Assembly: GCF_900115395.1 (NCBI RefSeq)
Contig: NZ_FOWE01000006.1
Coordinates: 62,001 to 126,000, forward strand
From: Geodermatophilus obscurus
GTDB lineage: Bacteria > Actinomycetota > Actinomycetes > Mycobacteriales > Geodermatophilaceae
Direction: 5' to 3'
Length of the DNA stretch: 64,000 nucleotides
Under the pieces are notes generated by a model. That model was not told where the DNA came from and did no database searches. It saw nothing but the letters and a program-made list of their open reading frames with translations. Shown piece after piece: positions 53,109-61,753 of the stretch; within the stretch, counting starts at the first letter, position 1; each line of letters begins with the position of its first letter. The position numbers and the translations under genes are program-made.

Positions 53109-53999
53109 GTGCCGTACTCGCTGGTCAGTGCCGCGACGCTGGGGTTCGACCTGGTGCGCCTGCCCGGTGGCGCCGCTGCCGCCGACGTGCTCCTCACCGG
53201 CCTGACCGCCGGGCCGGCCGAGCTGGCCGAGCTGGCCGCCGCCGCCCGCACCCGCGACGCCGACCGCGAGCAGCGCACGGTGCTGGCCGTGCGCGCCCGG
53301 CGAGCCCGGGAGCTCGCCGCCGCCGTGCCGCAGCTGCGGTCGGTCGGCTCCTCCGGGGAGGACCGCACCGCCGTCCTCGTCGCCCAGCTCGAGCACGGCA
53401 CCATCGGCACCGCCGCCGCGGTCGAGCGGGTGCTGCGCGAGGACGTCCTCGGGCCCGAGCAGATCGCGGCCGCGGAGGCCGGCGAGCGCGTCCGCGAGCT
53501 CGCCGCCGAGGTGCTGGCCGACGCCGTGGTGGGGGAGTGGGCCGCCGGCGTTCTGCCGCCGATCGTCCGCCGGGAGCTGGTGCAGCCGTTCGCCACCGCC
53601 GTCCCCGACGCCCGGACGCGGGGAGCCGGCACCGACCTCGGGCCGGCCACGCCGGAGCTCTCCTCCCTGTTCGCCACCCTCGCCGCGCTCGACGCCCGCG
53701 GCCGGGAGCGCTGGCGCACCGCCGTCGACGACGGCCGGGCCGAGCAGCGCCCGTGGGCCGCCGCCATGCACGAGGCGTCCTGGGCCGCGCACGTCTCCGG
53801 CCGCACCCGCACGCTGGCCACCGCCCAGCTGCTCGCCGTCCGTGCGTTCGCCGCCGCCGGGTTCGACGCCCGCGACGGCGCCTCCGGCTCGTGGAACGCC
53901 CTCGCCGGCGTCGTCCAGGGGCTCACGATGGGCGACCTGCTCGACAGCAGCGCGCTGGGCGTCCTCATGGCGCCCTGGCACCGCGTCACCGGCCGCTAG
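53109..53999 (+). CDS. Hypothetical alpha-helical protein within the chemotaxis cluster
   Basis: A 296-residue Ala/Arg/Glu-rich protein, predicted mostly helical and soluble, without a signal peptide or membrane segment. I recognise no domain. Notable segments: DVLLTGLTAGPAELAELAAA near the start, TAAAVERVLREDVLGPEQIA, and the end NALAGVVQGLTMGDLLDSSA then LGVLMAPWHRVTGR. The GTG start follows GGAGGGGG. The gene stands alone between a terminator and a 477-base gap, but its position between cheW and cheB suggests a chemotaxis- or motility-linked role, which is only inference from location. Confidence 0.75.
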   Translation: MPYSLVSAATLGFDLVRLPGGAAAADVLLTGLTAGPAELAELAAAARTRDADREQRTVLAVRARRARELAAAVPQLRSVGSSGEDRTAVLVAQLEHGTIGTAAAVERVLREDVLGPEQIAAAEAGERVRELAAEVLADAVVGEWAAGVLPPIVRRELVQPFATAVPDARTRGAGTDLGPATPELSSLFATLAALDARGRERWRTAVDDGRAEQRPWAAAMHEASWAAHVSGRTRTLATAQLLAVRAFAAAGFDARDGASGSWNALAGVVQGLTMGDLLDSSALGVLMAPWHRVTGR

Positions 54000-54476
54000 C
54001 CCCGCCGCGCGCCCGGGCCCGCCCGTGGCGGCGGTCGCCGCCCCGGTGTCGACATCGCAGTCGTGGTCGCCGACACGCGACGACGCGCCGCCGCGGGCGG
54101 CACGTACTGCTCAGTCGGCCGGGCGCGACGCCGCGGCCACGCGCGCCCCGGGACGACCGACCGCCGCCGGCGGCGCGTCGCCCGCGACCGGGCGGGGTCC
54201 GCGCTGGTCAGGCACCCGCCTGCCCCGACGGCCGCGGGCGGCCGGGTCGACATGTGCCCGCGCGCCCGGTGGTGACCGCACACCGCCGTAACGGTTGCGC
54301 GCCCCGCGTCAACACGGCGCCCGGGGCGGCCGACAACTCCTGGGACAGGTGGTGCGGGCGGGACGTCCGGGACCGCCGCGGACCGGCTCCGGGGCTGACC
54401 TTGAAGCGCCCCGCGCCGGTGCCGAGACCCCGATGAACGGCCGCCGGTCGTTGCCGGCTGGAGCAGGAGGACGTGC
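54000..54476. other. 477-base non-coding region before cheB
   Basis: No frame with a credible start, ribosome site and codon pattern was found. The 8-base palindrome TGTCGACA at about 54047-54054 and a GTGTCG...CGACAC inverted pair around 54047-54077 are present. AGGAGG at 54465-54470 is the cheB ribosome site. The promoter of the cheB operon must lie here, but no element is recognised. Confidence 0.45.
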
Positions 54477-55586
54477 GTGGACCCGATCCGGGTGCTGGTG
54501 GTCGACGACTCGGTCGTCGTCCGCAAGATCGTCACCGACGTGCTGTCCTCGGACCCCGCCATCGAGGTGATGGGGTCGGCGGTGAACGGCAAGCTCGCCC
54601 TGGGCAAGGTCGAGGCGCTCAAGCCCGACCTGGTGACGATGGACATCGAGATGCCGGAGATGAACGGCATCGAGGCGGTCCGGGCCATCCGCGCACGCCG
54701 CAACCGAGTGCCGATCGTCATGTTCAGCACGCTGACCGAGCGCGGCGCCTCGGCGACCCTCGACGCGCTCTCCGCCGGCGCGAACGACTACGTGACCAAG
54801 CCGGCCAACGTCGGCAGCGTGGCGCAGTCGATGGAGAGCGTGCGCGAGCAGCTCATCCCCAGGATCAAGGCCCTCACCGGCCGCCCGGCCGGTCCCGGCG
54901 CGGGTGCCGCCCGCCTGCCCGCGGCCCCCGTCGCGGCCCGCCCGCCGGCGCCCCGGACGGCGCCGACCAAGGCCCCCGCCGTGCTGGTGATCGGCTCCTC
55001 CACCGGCGGCCCCGAGGCGCTGGCCCGCGTGCTGCCGGCCCTGCCGGCGAGCCTGCCGGTGCCGGTCCTGCTCGTGCAGCACATGCCGCCGGTGTTCACC
55101 CGCCAGTTCGCCCAGCGCCTCGACCGGCTGAGCGCGCTGCGCGTGGTCGAGGCCGTCGACGGCACGCCGCTGCGGCCGGGCACCGTGCACCTGGCCCCCG
55201 GCGACCACCACCTCACCGTCCGCGGCAGCGGCCGCGGCGCCACGACGACGCTGTCGCAGGGCCCGCCCGAGAACTTCTGCCGCCCCGCGGTCGACCCGCT
55301 GTTCCGCTCCGCGGTCACCGCCTACGACGGCGCCGTCCTGTCCGTGGTGCTCACCGGCATGGGGTCCGACGGGCGCGCCGGTGCGTCGGCGATCCGCGAC
55401 GCCGGCGGCACCGTCGTCGTCCAGGACCAGGCCACCTCCGTCGTCTGGGGCATGCCCGGCGCCGTCGCCACGGCCGGCCTGGCCGACGAGGTGCTGCCCC
55501 TGGACCGGATCGCCGAGGCGATCACCCGCCACCTCGCCCGCGCCCTGCCCGCCCCCCTGACCCTCGCGACGGGAACCGCACGATGA
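54477..55586 (+). CDS. cheB: Chemotaxis protein-glutamate methylesterase/deamidase CheB
   Basis: A 369-residue two-domain enzyme that removes methyl groups from chemoreceptors. The receiver domain has DD at 10-11, phospho-acceptor Asp56 (VTMDIEMPEMNG) and Lys107 (YVTKPA). After a Pro/Ala linker the esterase domain has the triad Ser174 (GSSTGGPEAL), His201 (VQHMPPVFT) and Asp297 (LTGMGSDGRAG). The GTG at 54477 has a perfect AGGAGG six bases upstream. It starts an operon in which the first four genes overlap by 4 bases. Confidence 0.95.
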   Translation: MDPIRVLVVDDSVVVRKIVTDVLSSDPAIEVMGSAVNGKLALGKVEALKPDLVTMDIEMPEMNGIEAVRAIRARRNRVPIVMFSTLTERGASATLDALSAGANDYVTKPANVGSVAQSMESVREQLIPRIKALTGRPAGPGAGAARLPAAPVAARPPAPRTAPTKAPAVLVIGSSTGGPEALARVLPALPASLPVPVLLVQHMPPVFTRQFAQRLDRLSALRVVEAVDGTPLRPGTVHLAPGDHHLTVRGSGRGATTTLSQGPPENFCRPAVDPLFRSAVTAYDGAVLSVVLTGMGSDGRAGASAIRDAGGTVVVQDQATSVVWGMPGAVATAGLADEVLPLDRIAEAITRHLARALPAPLTLATGTAR

Positions 55587-56403
55587 CCCTCACCGCCACC
55601 CGTTTCGACTGGGTGCGCCAGCTGGTGCACCGGGAGAGCGCGATCGTGCTCGCCCCGGGCAAGGAGTACCTGGTGGAGGCCCGGCTCCTCCCCCTCGCCC
55701 GCAAGATGGGCCTGTCCGACGTCGACCAGTTCGTCGACACCGTGCGCAGCCGCCCGCGGCCCGACGACACGCGGTCCATCGTCGAGGCGCTCACCACCAA
55801 CGAGACCTCCTGGTTCCGCGACGGCGACCCGTTCACCGCGCTCACCTCGACGGTGCTCCCGGCGCTGCAGGCCGCCCGCGGACCGGCCGAGCGGCTGCAG
55901 ATCTGGTCGGCGGCCTGCTCCAGCGGCCAGGAGCCCTACACGATCGCGATGCTGCTCGAGGACGCGATGCCCAGCGCGGCGTCGCGGGTCTCGATCACCG
56001 CCACCGACATCTCCCGCGAGATGGTCGAGCGGACCCGCGCCGGGCGCTTCAGCCAGCTCGAGGTCAACCGCGGCCTGCCCGCGCCGATGCTGGTCCGCCA
56101 CCTGCAGCGGGCCGGCAGCGAGTGGGAGGTCGCGCCGAACCTGCGCCGGATGGTCACCGCCCGCGAGTGCAACCTCGCCGCCCCGCTGCCGCGGATGGGC
56201 CCCTTCGACGTCGTGTACCTGCGCAACGTCCTCATCTATTTCGACCTGCCTACCAAGCAGGCGATCCTCCGCCGGGTGCGCGAGCTCATGCGCCCCGACG
56301 GCTGGCTGTTCCTCGGCGCCGCCGAGACGACGCTCGGCGTCGACGACTCCTGGAGCCGCGTCGTCCTCGGCCGGACCTCCGCCTACCGCCCGCTGAAGGG
56401 GGC

Positions 56404-56407
<4 letters not shown>
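55583..56407 (+). CDS. cheR: Chemotaxis protein methyltransferase CheR
   Basis: A 274-residue SAM-dependent enzyme that methylates receptor glutamates. The N-terminal helical domain contains LTTNETSWFRDGDPF, the catalytic domain LQIWSAACSSGQEPYTIAML (SAM site), TATDISREMVERTRAG and VVYLRNVLIYFDLPTK. Length and motifs are normal. The ATG overlaps the cheB stop (ATGA). As the receptors lack the pentapeptide tether, CheR presumably acts without it. Confidence 0.95.
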
Positions 56408-56789
<382 letters not shown>

Positions 56790-56793
<4 letters not shown>

Positions 56794-57290
56794 CCCACCC
56801 GACCGACACCGGGGTGCGCCGCCGTGCCTCCGACCGGCCGCCGGCCCTCGCCGACCTGCTCGGCGAGGCCACGGTCCTGGAGATCACCGAGCAGGCCTGG
56901 ACGGCCCTGGTCGGCGAGGACGAGGTGCTCGTCCCGCTGCCGGCCCCGCTGCCGGCCGTCACGCGCAGCTCCTGGGTCGAGATCGTCGGCCCGTGGACCG
57001 GCACCGTGGTGCTGACCTGCGGCGCCGACACCGCCGTCGAGCTCACCGGCGCCCTGCTGCGTGAGCACGCCCCCGCCGTGCTCGAGGACGAGGACGTCGA
57101 CGACGCCCTCGGCGAGCTCGCCAACGTGGTGGGCGGCAACGTCAAGGCCGTCCTCCCCGGACCGTCCGTCCTCGGCCTGCCCGAGGTCGGCACCACCCCA
57201 CCCGCCGGCCGCGAGGCCAACACCTGCCGCGTCGCCGTCCTGTGGCGCGGCCAGCCCCTGACCGTCTCCGTGCAGTCCCCCGCCGTCTAG
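56790..57290 (+). CDS. CheX-like CheY-P phosphatase (first)
   Basis: A 166-residue protein with the CheC/CheX/FliY-type signature DDALGELANVVGGNVK, where Glu109 and Asn112 fit the E-x-x-N active site, followed by PG and LP turns. The preceding half (SWVEIVGPWTGTVVLTCGAD) has the strand-strand pattern of this family. It should dephosphorylate the coupled CheY. It overlaps the first CheY gene by 4 bases (GTGA). Identification rests on this motif and context. Confidence 0.82.
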
Positions 57291-57324
57291 AGACACGGCC
57301 CGACCGAGAGAACGAGGTGCCCCT

Positions 57325-57687
57325 GTGAAGATCCTGGTCGCCGACGACAGCCGCGTCATGCGGCAGATCGTCATCCGCACCCTGCGGCAGGCCGGTTACG
57401 ACGACCACGACATCGTCGAGGCCGAGGACGGCCGCGACGCCTACGACAAGGTCCGGTCGGAGAACCCCGACCTGGTCCTGTCGGACTGGAACATGCCCAA
57501 CATGACCGGCCTGGAGTGCCTGGAGGCGCTACGCGGCTCGGGCTCGGCGGTGCCCTTCGGCTTCGTCACCTCCGAGGGCTCGGCGGAGATGCGGCAGAAG
57601 GCCGCCGACGCCGGCGCGCTGTTCCTCATCGCCAAGCCGTTCACCGAGGAGACCTTCCGCGAGAACCTCGAGGGGGTGCTGGCGTGA
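57325..57687 (+). CDS. cheY: CheY-like response regulator (second)
   Basis: A 120-residue receiver domain: DD at 7-8, Asp54 in LVLSDWNMPNMTG, FVTSEGS and Lys in LIAKPFTEETF. It is the more CheY-like of the two, starting MKILVADDSRVMRQIVIRTL. The GTG at 57325 follows a weak GAGG. It overlaps the next gene by 4 bases. Confidence 0.93.
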   Translation: MKILVADDSRVMRQIVIRTLRQAGYDDHDIVEAEDGRDAYDKVRSENPDLVLSDWNMPNMTGLECLEALRGSGSAVPFGFVTSEGSAEMRQKAADAGALFLIAKPFTEETFRENLEGVLA

Positions 57688-58175
57688 CCGCGCCGCTGAC
57701 GGTCGTCCTGCCGGACGCCAAGGCCGTGAAGGACATGCTGTCGGGCCTGGTCGGCAAGCCGGTGGGCGTCGCCCCCGGCGCCCCGGTCACGCCGACCGAG
57801 AAGGACCCCGTCTCGGTGGCCGTCTACGTCAGCCCGACGATGGCCGTCAACGCCCTGTGCGTCATGGACCTGCCCCTGGCCGCCTGGACCGGCGGCGCGC
57901 TGGCCCTGCTGCCGCCCGGTGGCGTCCAGGACGTCGTCGAGGAGGACGGCGAGCTCACCACGATGCTCACCGAGGCCCTCCACGAGGTCGTCAACGTCCT
58001 GTCGGCGCTGTTCAACGTGCCGGGTGCGCCGCACTCGAAGCTGCACGCCTCGTACGCGCCCGGCGACGACCTGCCGGGCGACATCGCCGGCATGCTCGCC
58101 GCCTTCAACCGGCTCGACCTCGCCGTCGACGTCCCCGGCTACGGCAAGGGCCGGCTCTCGCTGGTCGTCCCCTGA
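57684..58175 (+). CDS. CheX/CheC-like protein (second, divergent)
   Basis: A 163-residue protein coupled (GTGA) to the second CheY. The helix TEALHEVVNVLSALFNVPGA contains Glu101 and Asn104 in E-x-x-N spacing, as in CheX/CheC, and the preceding VSVAVYVSPTMAVNALCVMD resembles the family strands. Overall similarity is weak, and a proline-bounded insertion (PGGVQDVVEEDGELT) precedes the helix. A phosphatase or a CheY-binding scaffold is likely, but this is inferred from the pattern and its gene partner. Confidence 0.65.
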   Translation: MTAPLTVVLPDAKAVKDMLSGLVGKPVGVAPGAPVTPTEKDPVSVAVYVSPTMAVNALCVMDLPLAAWTGGALALLPPGGVQDVVEEDGELTTMLTEALHEVVNVLSALFNVPGAPHSKLHASYAPGDDLPGDIAGMLAAFNRLDLAVDVPGYGKGRLSLVVP

Positions 58176-58201
58176 CACGGTCGTCCTACCCGCATGACCG
58201 C

Positions 58202-58241
58202 CCCGGGGCGGCGCAGGGACTCCCGTCCCCGCCGCCCCGGG
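58202..58241. terminator. Bidirectional terminator between the che cluster and the DUF2332 gene
   Basis: A 12-bp outer stem (58202-58213 with 58230-58241) continues, after a 2-base bulge, into GGGAC/GTCCC with a 4-base loop, between two convergent genes. Confidence 0.8.
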
Positions 58242-58251
58242 TGCACCCACC

Positions 58252-59316
58252 TCACGGCCCGGCCAGCCACGACAGCGTGCGGCCCCGCGACCAGCAGCGG
58301 CCGACCACCTCCGTCCGCAGGGCCGACCCCTCCGACACCGTCACACCGACGGTGCTGTGGCCGGAGGCCGGGCGGTCGCCGAGCGTCGGCACCCCCGGCG
58401 CCACCGCGACGCCCTCCACCGACACCCACGCCACGGCCCGGCCGGCCGCGGCCTCCTCGAGGCGGTGCCGGAAGCGCTCCCGGCCAGTGGGCGACAGGCC
58501 CGACAGCACCCACGTCGTCGTGACGACCGGCAGGGCGTCCCCGGGCACCCGGGCGAGGGCGTCGGGCAGCACCTCGACGACGTCCCCGCGCAGCAGCAGC
58601 GGGGGATCGCCCGCCGCCAGCGCCAGCTCCGCGGCGAGCCGCGCCGCCTGCTCCGGCCGGTCGGGCGGCAGGCAGGCGCGCAGCCACCGGGCGTCGTCGG
58701 CGTCGGTGACGTCGAGCGGGGCGCGGTCGACGCCGACCCGCGCCACGACCGCCGGGAGCGCGTTCCCCGGGACGGGCCGCGCACCCACGACCGACGCCGA
58801 CAGCTGCACCGGCGACGAGGGGTCGCCCAGCCGCCGCCCGTCGTCGTAGGCGATGCCGACGCGGTCGGCATGGAGCCGGAGCCCGGCCGCGCAGCCCACG
58901 TCGACCAGCCCCACGGCCTCCGCCCCGGCCCGGCGCGCCGCCTCGGCGAGGGCCGGGTACAGCACGGTGCAGGGGCCGGTGCCGTCGGTGCGCACCCGCC
59001 GGCGCGCCACGACGGCGCCCACGTCGCCGGTCATCCGCAGCAGCGTGTCGACCGCCGCACCCGCGGCCGCGTCACCGTCGGCGGCGGCGAGGGCCGCGGC
59101 GAGCACCGGGGCGCGTCCGGCGAGCGCGAGGTCGTGCAGCGCGGCGAGGACCACCGCCGGGTGCCGCCCGCGCGCCGGCAGGGTCCCGATCGCCCGCAGC
59201 GCCTCCTCCGACGTGCCGAGGGCGACGGCGACGCGTCCCCGCAGCGGCGAGGTCCCGGCGGCGTCGGCCTCGCCGGAGCGGCGGTAGACCTCGGCGAGCG
59301 TGCGGGACCGGCTCAT
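58252..59316 (-). CDS. DUF2332 family protein
   Basis: A 354-residue protein matching the DUF2332 family, an uncharacterised group with a methyltransferase-like fold. Markers: PLYRRV-like YRRSGEADAAGTSPLRGRVA at the start, LYPALAEAARRAGAEAVGLVDVGCAAGLRLHADR (quoted parts: GLVDVGCAAGLRL), and ALPVVTTTWVLSGLSPTGRERF near the end. Family members act as unknown enzymes in actinobacteria and rhizobia. It starts 12 bases after the RsbW-like gene on the same strand, so the two are probably co-transcribed. Confidence 0.85.
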   Translation of the reverse strand: MSRSRTLAEVYRRSGEADAAGTSPLRGRVAVALGTSEEALRAIGTLPARGRHPAVVLAALHDLALAGRAPVLAAALAAADGDAAAGAAVDTLLRMTGDVGAVVARRRVRTDGTGPCTVLYPALAEAARRAGAEAVGLVDVGCAAGLRLHADRVGIAYDDGRRLGDPSSPVQLSASVVGARPVPGNALPAVVARVGVDRAPLDVTDADDARWLRACLPPDRPEQAARLAAELALAAGDPPLLLRGDVVEVLPDALARVPGDALPVVTTTWVLSGLSPTGRERFRHRLEEAAAGRAVAWVSVEGVAVAPGVPTLGDRPASGHSTVGVTVSEGSALRTEVVGRCWSRGRTLSWLAGP

Positions 59317-59328
59317 GCGCGGTGGCCG

Positions 59329-59787
59329 TCAGGCGGTGGTCGCCGCCCAGTCCTCGTCCGTCATCGGCAGGCAGGCCCAGACGTGCTTGCAGCCCTGCGC
59401 CACGTACCAGCCGTGCGCCACCGACAGGCGGGCCACCAGGTAGAGGCCCAGGCCGCCCTGGGCCGGGTCGCGGTCGACCGCCGGCGTCGGCGAGGTGTCC
59501 GCGTCGCGGTCGCTCACGTCGAGCAGCCACCCGCCGGTACCGGCGACCACGGTCGCCACGACCGGCCGTTCCCCGTGCCGCAGCGCGTTGGACGCCAGCT
59601 CCTCGAAAGCGAGGACCAGCCGGTCGACGACGGGGTCCTCGCCGTCGCGCCGCAGGCCGAGGGAGGTGAGGTGGTCGCGCAGGTCGGCGCGCGCGGCGGG
59701 GAGCTCGGACACGTCCTCGAGGTCCCGGCGCCACGGCCGGCCGTGCCCGGCGGGCAGTGGCCGCACCGGCCACGTGAGTCGGCCCAT
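59329..59787 (-). CDS. RsbW-like anti-sigma factor / ATP-binding serine kinase
   Basis: A 152-residue GHKL ATPase of the HATPase_c_2 group used in partner-switching systems. N-box EELASNALRHG, G1 box LDVSDRD and G2 box QGGLGLYLVARLS are present. The N-terminal ATG (MGRLTWPVRPLPAGHG) follows GAGAGAGG. Such kinases inactivate STAS antagonists by phosphorylation and may bind a sigma factor. It lies 118 bases downstream of a SpoIIE phosphatase gene on the same strand. No STAS or sigma gene is in view. Confidence 0.88.
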   Translation of the reverse strand: MGRLTWPVRPLPAGHGRPWRRDLEDVSELPAARADLRDHLTSLGLRRDGEDPVVDRLVLAFEELASNALRHGERPVVATVVAGTGGWLLDVSDRDADTSPTPAVDRDPAQGGLGLYLVARLSVAHGWYVAQGCKHVWACLPMTDEDWAATTA

Positions 59788-59905
59788 GACCTCTCTCCGT
59801 CGTCGCCCCGTCCCGTTCCCGACGTCTCCGGGGTGCCCAGCCTCCCGTCGGTTAACCCCCTCGGGCCCCTCCGGAGGCAGGTGGCCCTCGACACGGGGGA
59901 CCGGC

Positions 59906-61576
59906 TCAGGACCGGGCGTCGCCCCCGACGGTGACGGCCACCAGCGCGACGTCGTCCTGCGGCGTGCCCTCCAGCAGGCGGACGAGCAGCTCGTCGCACA
60001 GCTCCGGCAGCGGCCGCCCCGCGAGCTCCGCGAGCACCCGGTGCAGGCGGGCCGTGCCCTCGTCGAGGGTGCTCCCGCGCCGCTCGACGAGCCCGTCGGT
60101 GTGCAGCAGCACCGTGGACCCCGGCGGCAGCGCGAGGCTCCACTCCCGCCGCTCGGCGGTGGCGTCCACGCCGAGCATCAGGTCCCCCTCGTCGTCCCCC
60201 AGGGCCGTCACCCGTCCCTCCGGGGACACCAGCACCGGCGGCGGGTGCCCGGCGTTGGCCCAGCGCAGGCGGGTGGCACCGGCCTCCAGCCGGGCCACGG
60301 CCGCGGTGGCCAGCGTGCCGGGGTGCATGGTCGCCATCGCCTCGTCCAGGCCGCGCAGCACCTCGGCCGGCCCGGCGCCGCGGGAGTGCGCGATCCCCCG
60401 GACCAGCCCGCGCAGCTGCCCCATCGCGGCCGCGGCGGCCGTGTCGTGCCCGACGACGTCGCCGATGACCACCACCGCGTCGCCGTCGGGGTGCCGGAAG
60501 GCGTCGTACCAGTCGCCGCCCACCCGGGCCGCCTCGGCGGCCGGCACGTAGCGCACCACCACCTCGACGCCGGGGAAGGCCGGCGGCGCGGTCAGCAGGC
60601 TGCGCTGCAGCGCCTCGGCGAGCTGGATCTGGCGGCTCTGCCGGCCCACGCGGTCGATCGCCCGCCCGGCCTGCGCGGCCACTGCCCGCACGGTCGCGAG
60701 GTCCTCGGGGCCGAGCTCCCGCCCGGGGTCGAGGTAGAGGGAGAGGACGCCGACGGTGCGCGACTCGGCCGGCAGCGGCAGCACCAGCACCGACTCGGCG
60801 CGCAGGTCCTGCAGCATGCCGCGCGACCGGTCGTCGGACATGAGCCCCAGGACGTCGGCGACCCGGGCCGACACCGGCGTCCCCGACGCCAGCGCCTGCC
60901 CCACGGGCGACGACGGCGGCAGGGTGTCCAGCCGCACCCGCGCGTAGCGGGCGAGCAGGTCGCGGCGCTCGGGGTCGGCGTGCCACGAGCCGACGTCGCG
61001 GGCGCGGCCCTCCCGGTCGACGACGGTGACCACGCAGCCGTCGGTGAGCACCGGGACGACGAGGCGCGCGAGCCGGCCCAGCGCGGAGACGCCGTCGAGC
61101 GCCCCGGACAGCTCGGCGGCCACCCGGACCAGCAGGGTCGCGCGCGCGGTCGCCCGGTCGGCGCGCTCCTGCACCGTCCGGCGCTTGGACACGTCGGAGA
61201 CCGTCAGGGCCAGGCCCTCCGCCGCCCGCGCGGCACGGACCTCGAACCAGCCGCCGCCGGCGAGCACGGTGACCGGCTCGCCGGAGTCCGCGGCCTCGGT
61301 CCCGGCGGCGTGCAGGGCCCGCCCGGTGCCGCCGGGCACCTCGGTCAGGACCCGGCCGAGCAGGTCGGCCTGCAGGTGCCCGAGCAGGCGCTCGGCGGCC
61401 GCGTTGAGCCAGGTCAGGCAGCCCTGCGGGTCGAGGGCGAGGACGGCGGCCGGGAGCCGGTCGACGAGCGCCGCGAGCGCCGCCGGGTCGCCGGGCGGCG
61501 GCGTGCGGCGGGGCAGCGGGACCGTGGGCATCGGACCGGGCACCCCGCCGGGCAGGGGGACGAGCGGTTCGGCCAT
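59906..61576 (-). CDS. PAS-GAF-SpoIIE phosphatase (first of divergent pair)
   Basis: A 556-residue regulatory PP2C phosphatase. A PAS domain (about 30-135: LPAAVLALDPQGCLTWLNAA) is followed by a GAF domain (about 150-315: LARLVVPVLTDGCVVTVVDR) and a SpoIIE domain (about 325-550) with metal ligands in VGGDWYDAF, VIGDVVGHDTAAAAAMGQLR, LHTDGLVERRG and QDDVALVAV. The PAS lacks the LOV cysteine motif, so it is not a light sensor of that type. The ATG at 61576 is 10 bases after GGGAGG. It is divergent from the next phosphatase. Confidence 0.9.
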   Translation of the reverse strand: MAEPLVPLPGGVPGPMPTVPLPRRTPPPGDPAALAALVDRLPAAVLALDPQGCLTWLNAAAERLLGHLQADLLGRVLTEVPGGTGRALHAAGTEAADSGEPVTVLAGGGWFEVRAARAAEGLALTVSDVSKRRTVQERADRATARATLLVRVAAELSGALDGVSALGRLARLVVPVLTDGCVVTVVDREGRARDVGSWHADPERRDLLARYARVRLDTLPPSSPVGQALASGTPVSARVADVLGLMSDDRSRGMLQDLRAESVLVLPLPAESRTVGVLSLYLDPGRELGPEDLATVRAVAAQAGRAIDRVGRQSRQIQLAEALQRSLLTAPPAFPGVEVVVRYVPAAEAARVGGDWYDAFRHPDGDAVVVIGDVVGHDTAAAAAMGQLRGLVRGIAHSRGAGPAEVLRGLDEAMATMHPGTLATAAVARLEAGATRLRWANAGHPPPVLVSPEGRVTALGDDEGDLMLGVDATAERREWSLALPPGSTVLLHTDGLVERRGSTLDEGTARLHRVLAELAGRPLPELCDELLVRLLEGTPQDDVALVAVTVGGDARS

Positions 61577-61753
61577 CGTCAGCGGTCCTCCCGGCGCCGT
61601 CGGGGCGTTGTCAGCTCCCGCGGCCACCCCGTGATCGTGGCGGCTGCCGCCCGCGCTGCCAACCGCCCGCTGCGCCGTGCCGGTCACCAGGACGGGGTGC
61701 GCCGCCTCCCGCCCGGGACCCGCCGGGGCGCGGATGCGGCAGCATGTGCCCCC

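Noticed and set aside
42630..54250. Recurrent GTCGACA-like sequences in che intergenic regions
   Set aside because: GTCGAC is frequent in coding DNA of this composition; the flanks are not conserved enough to define a motif.
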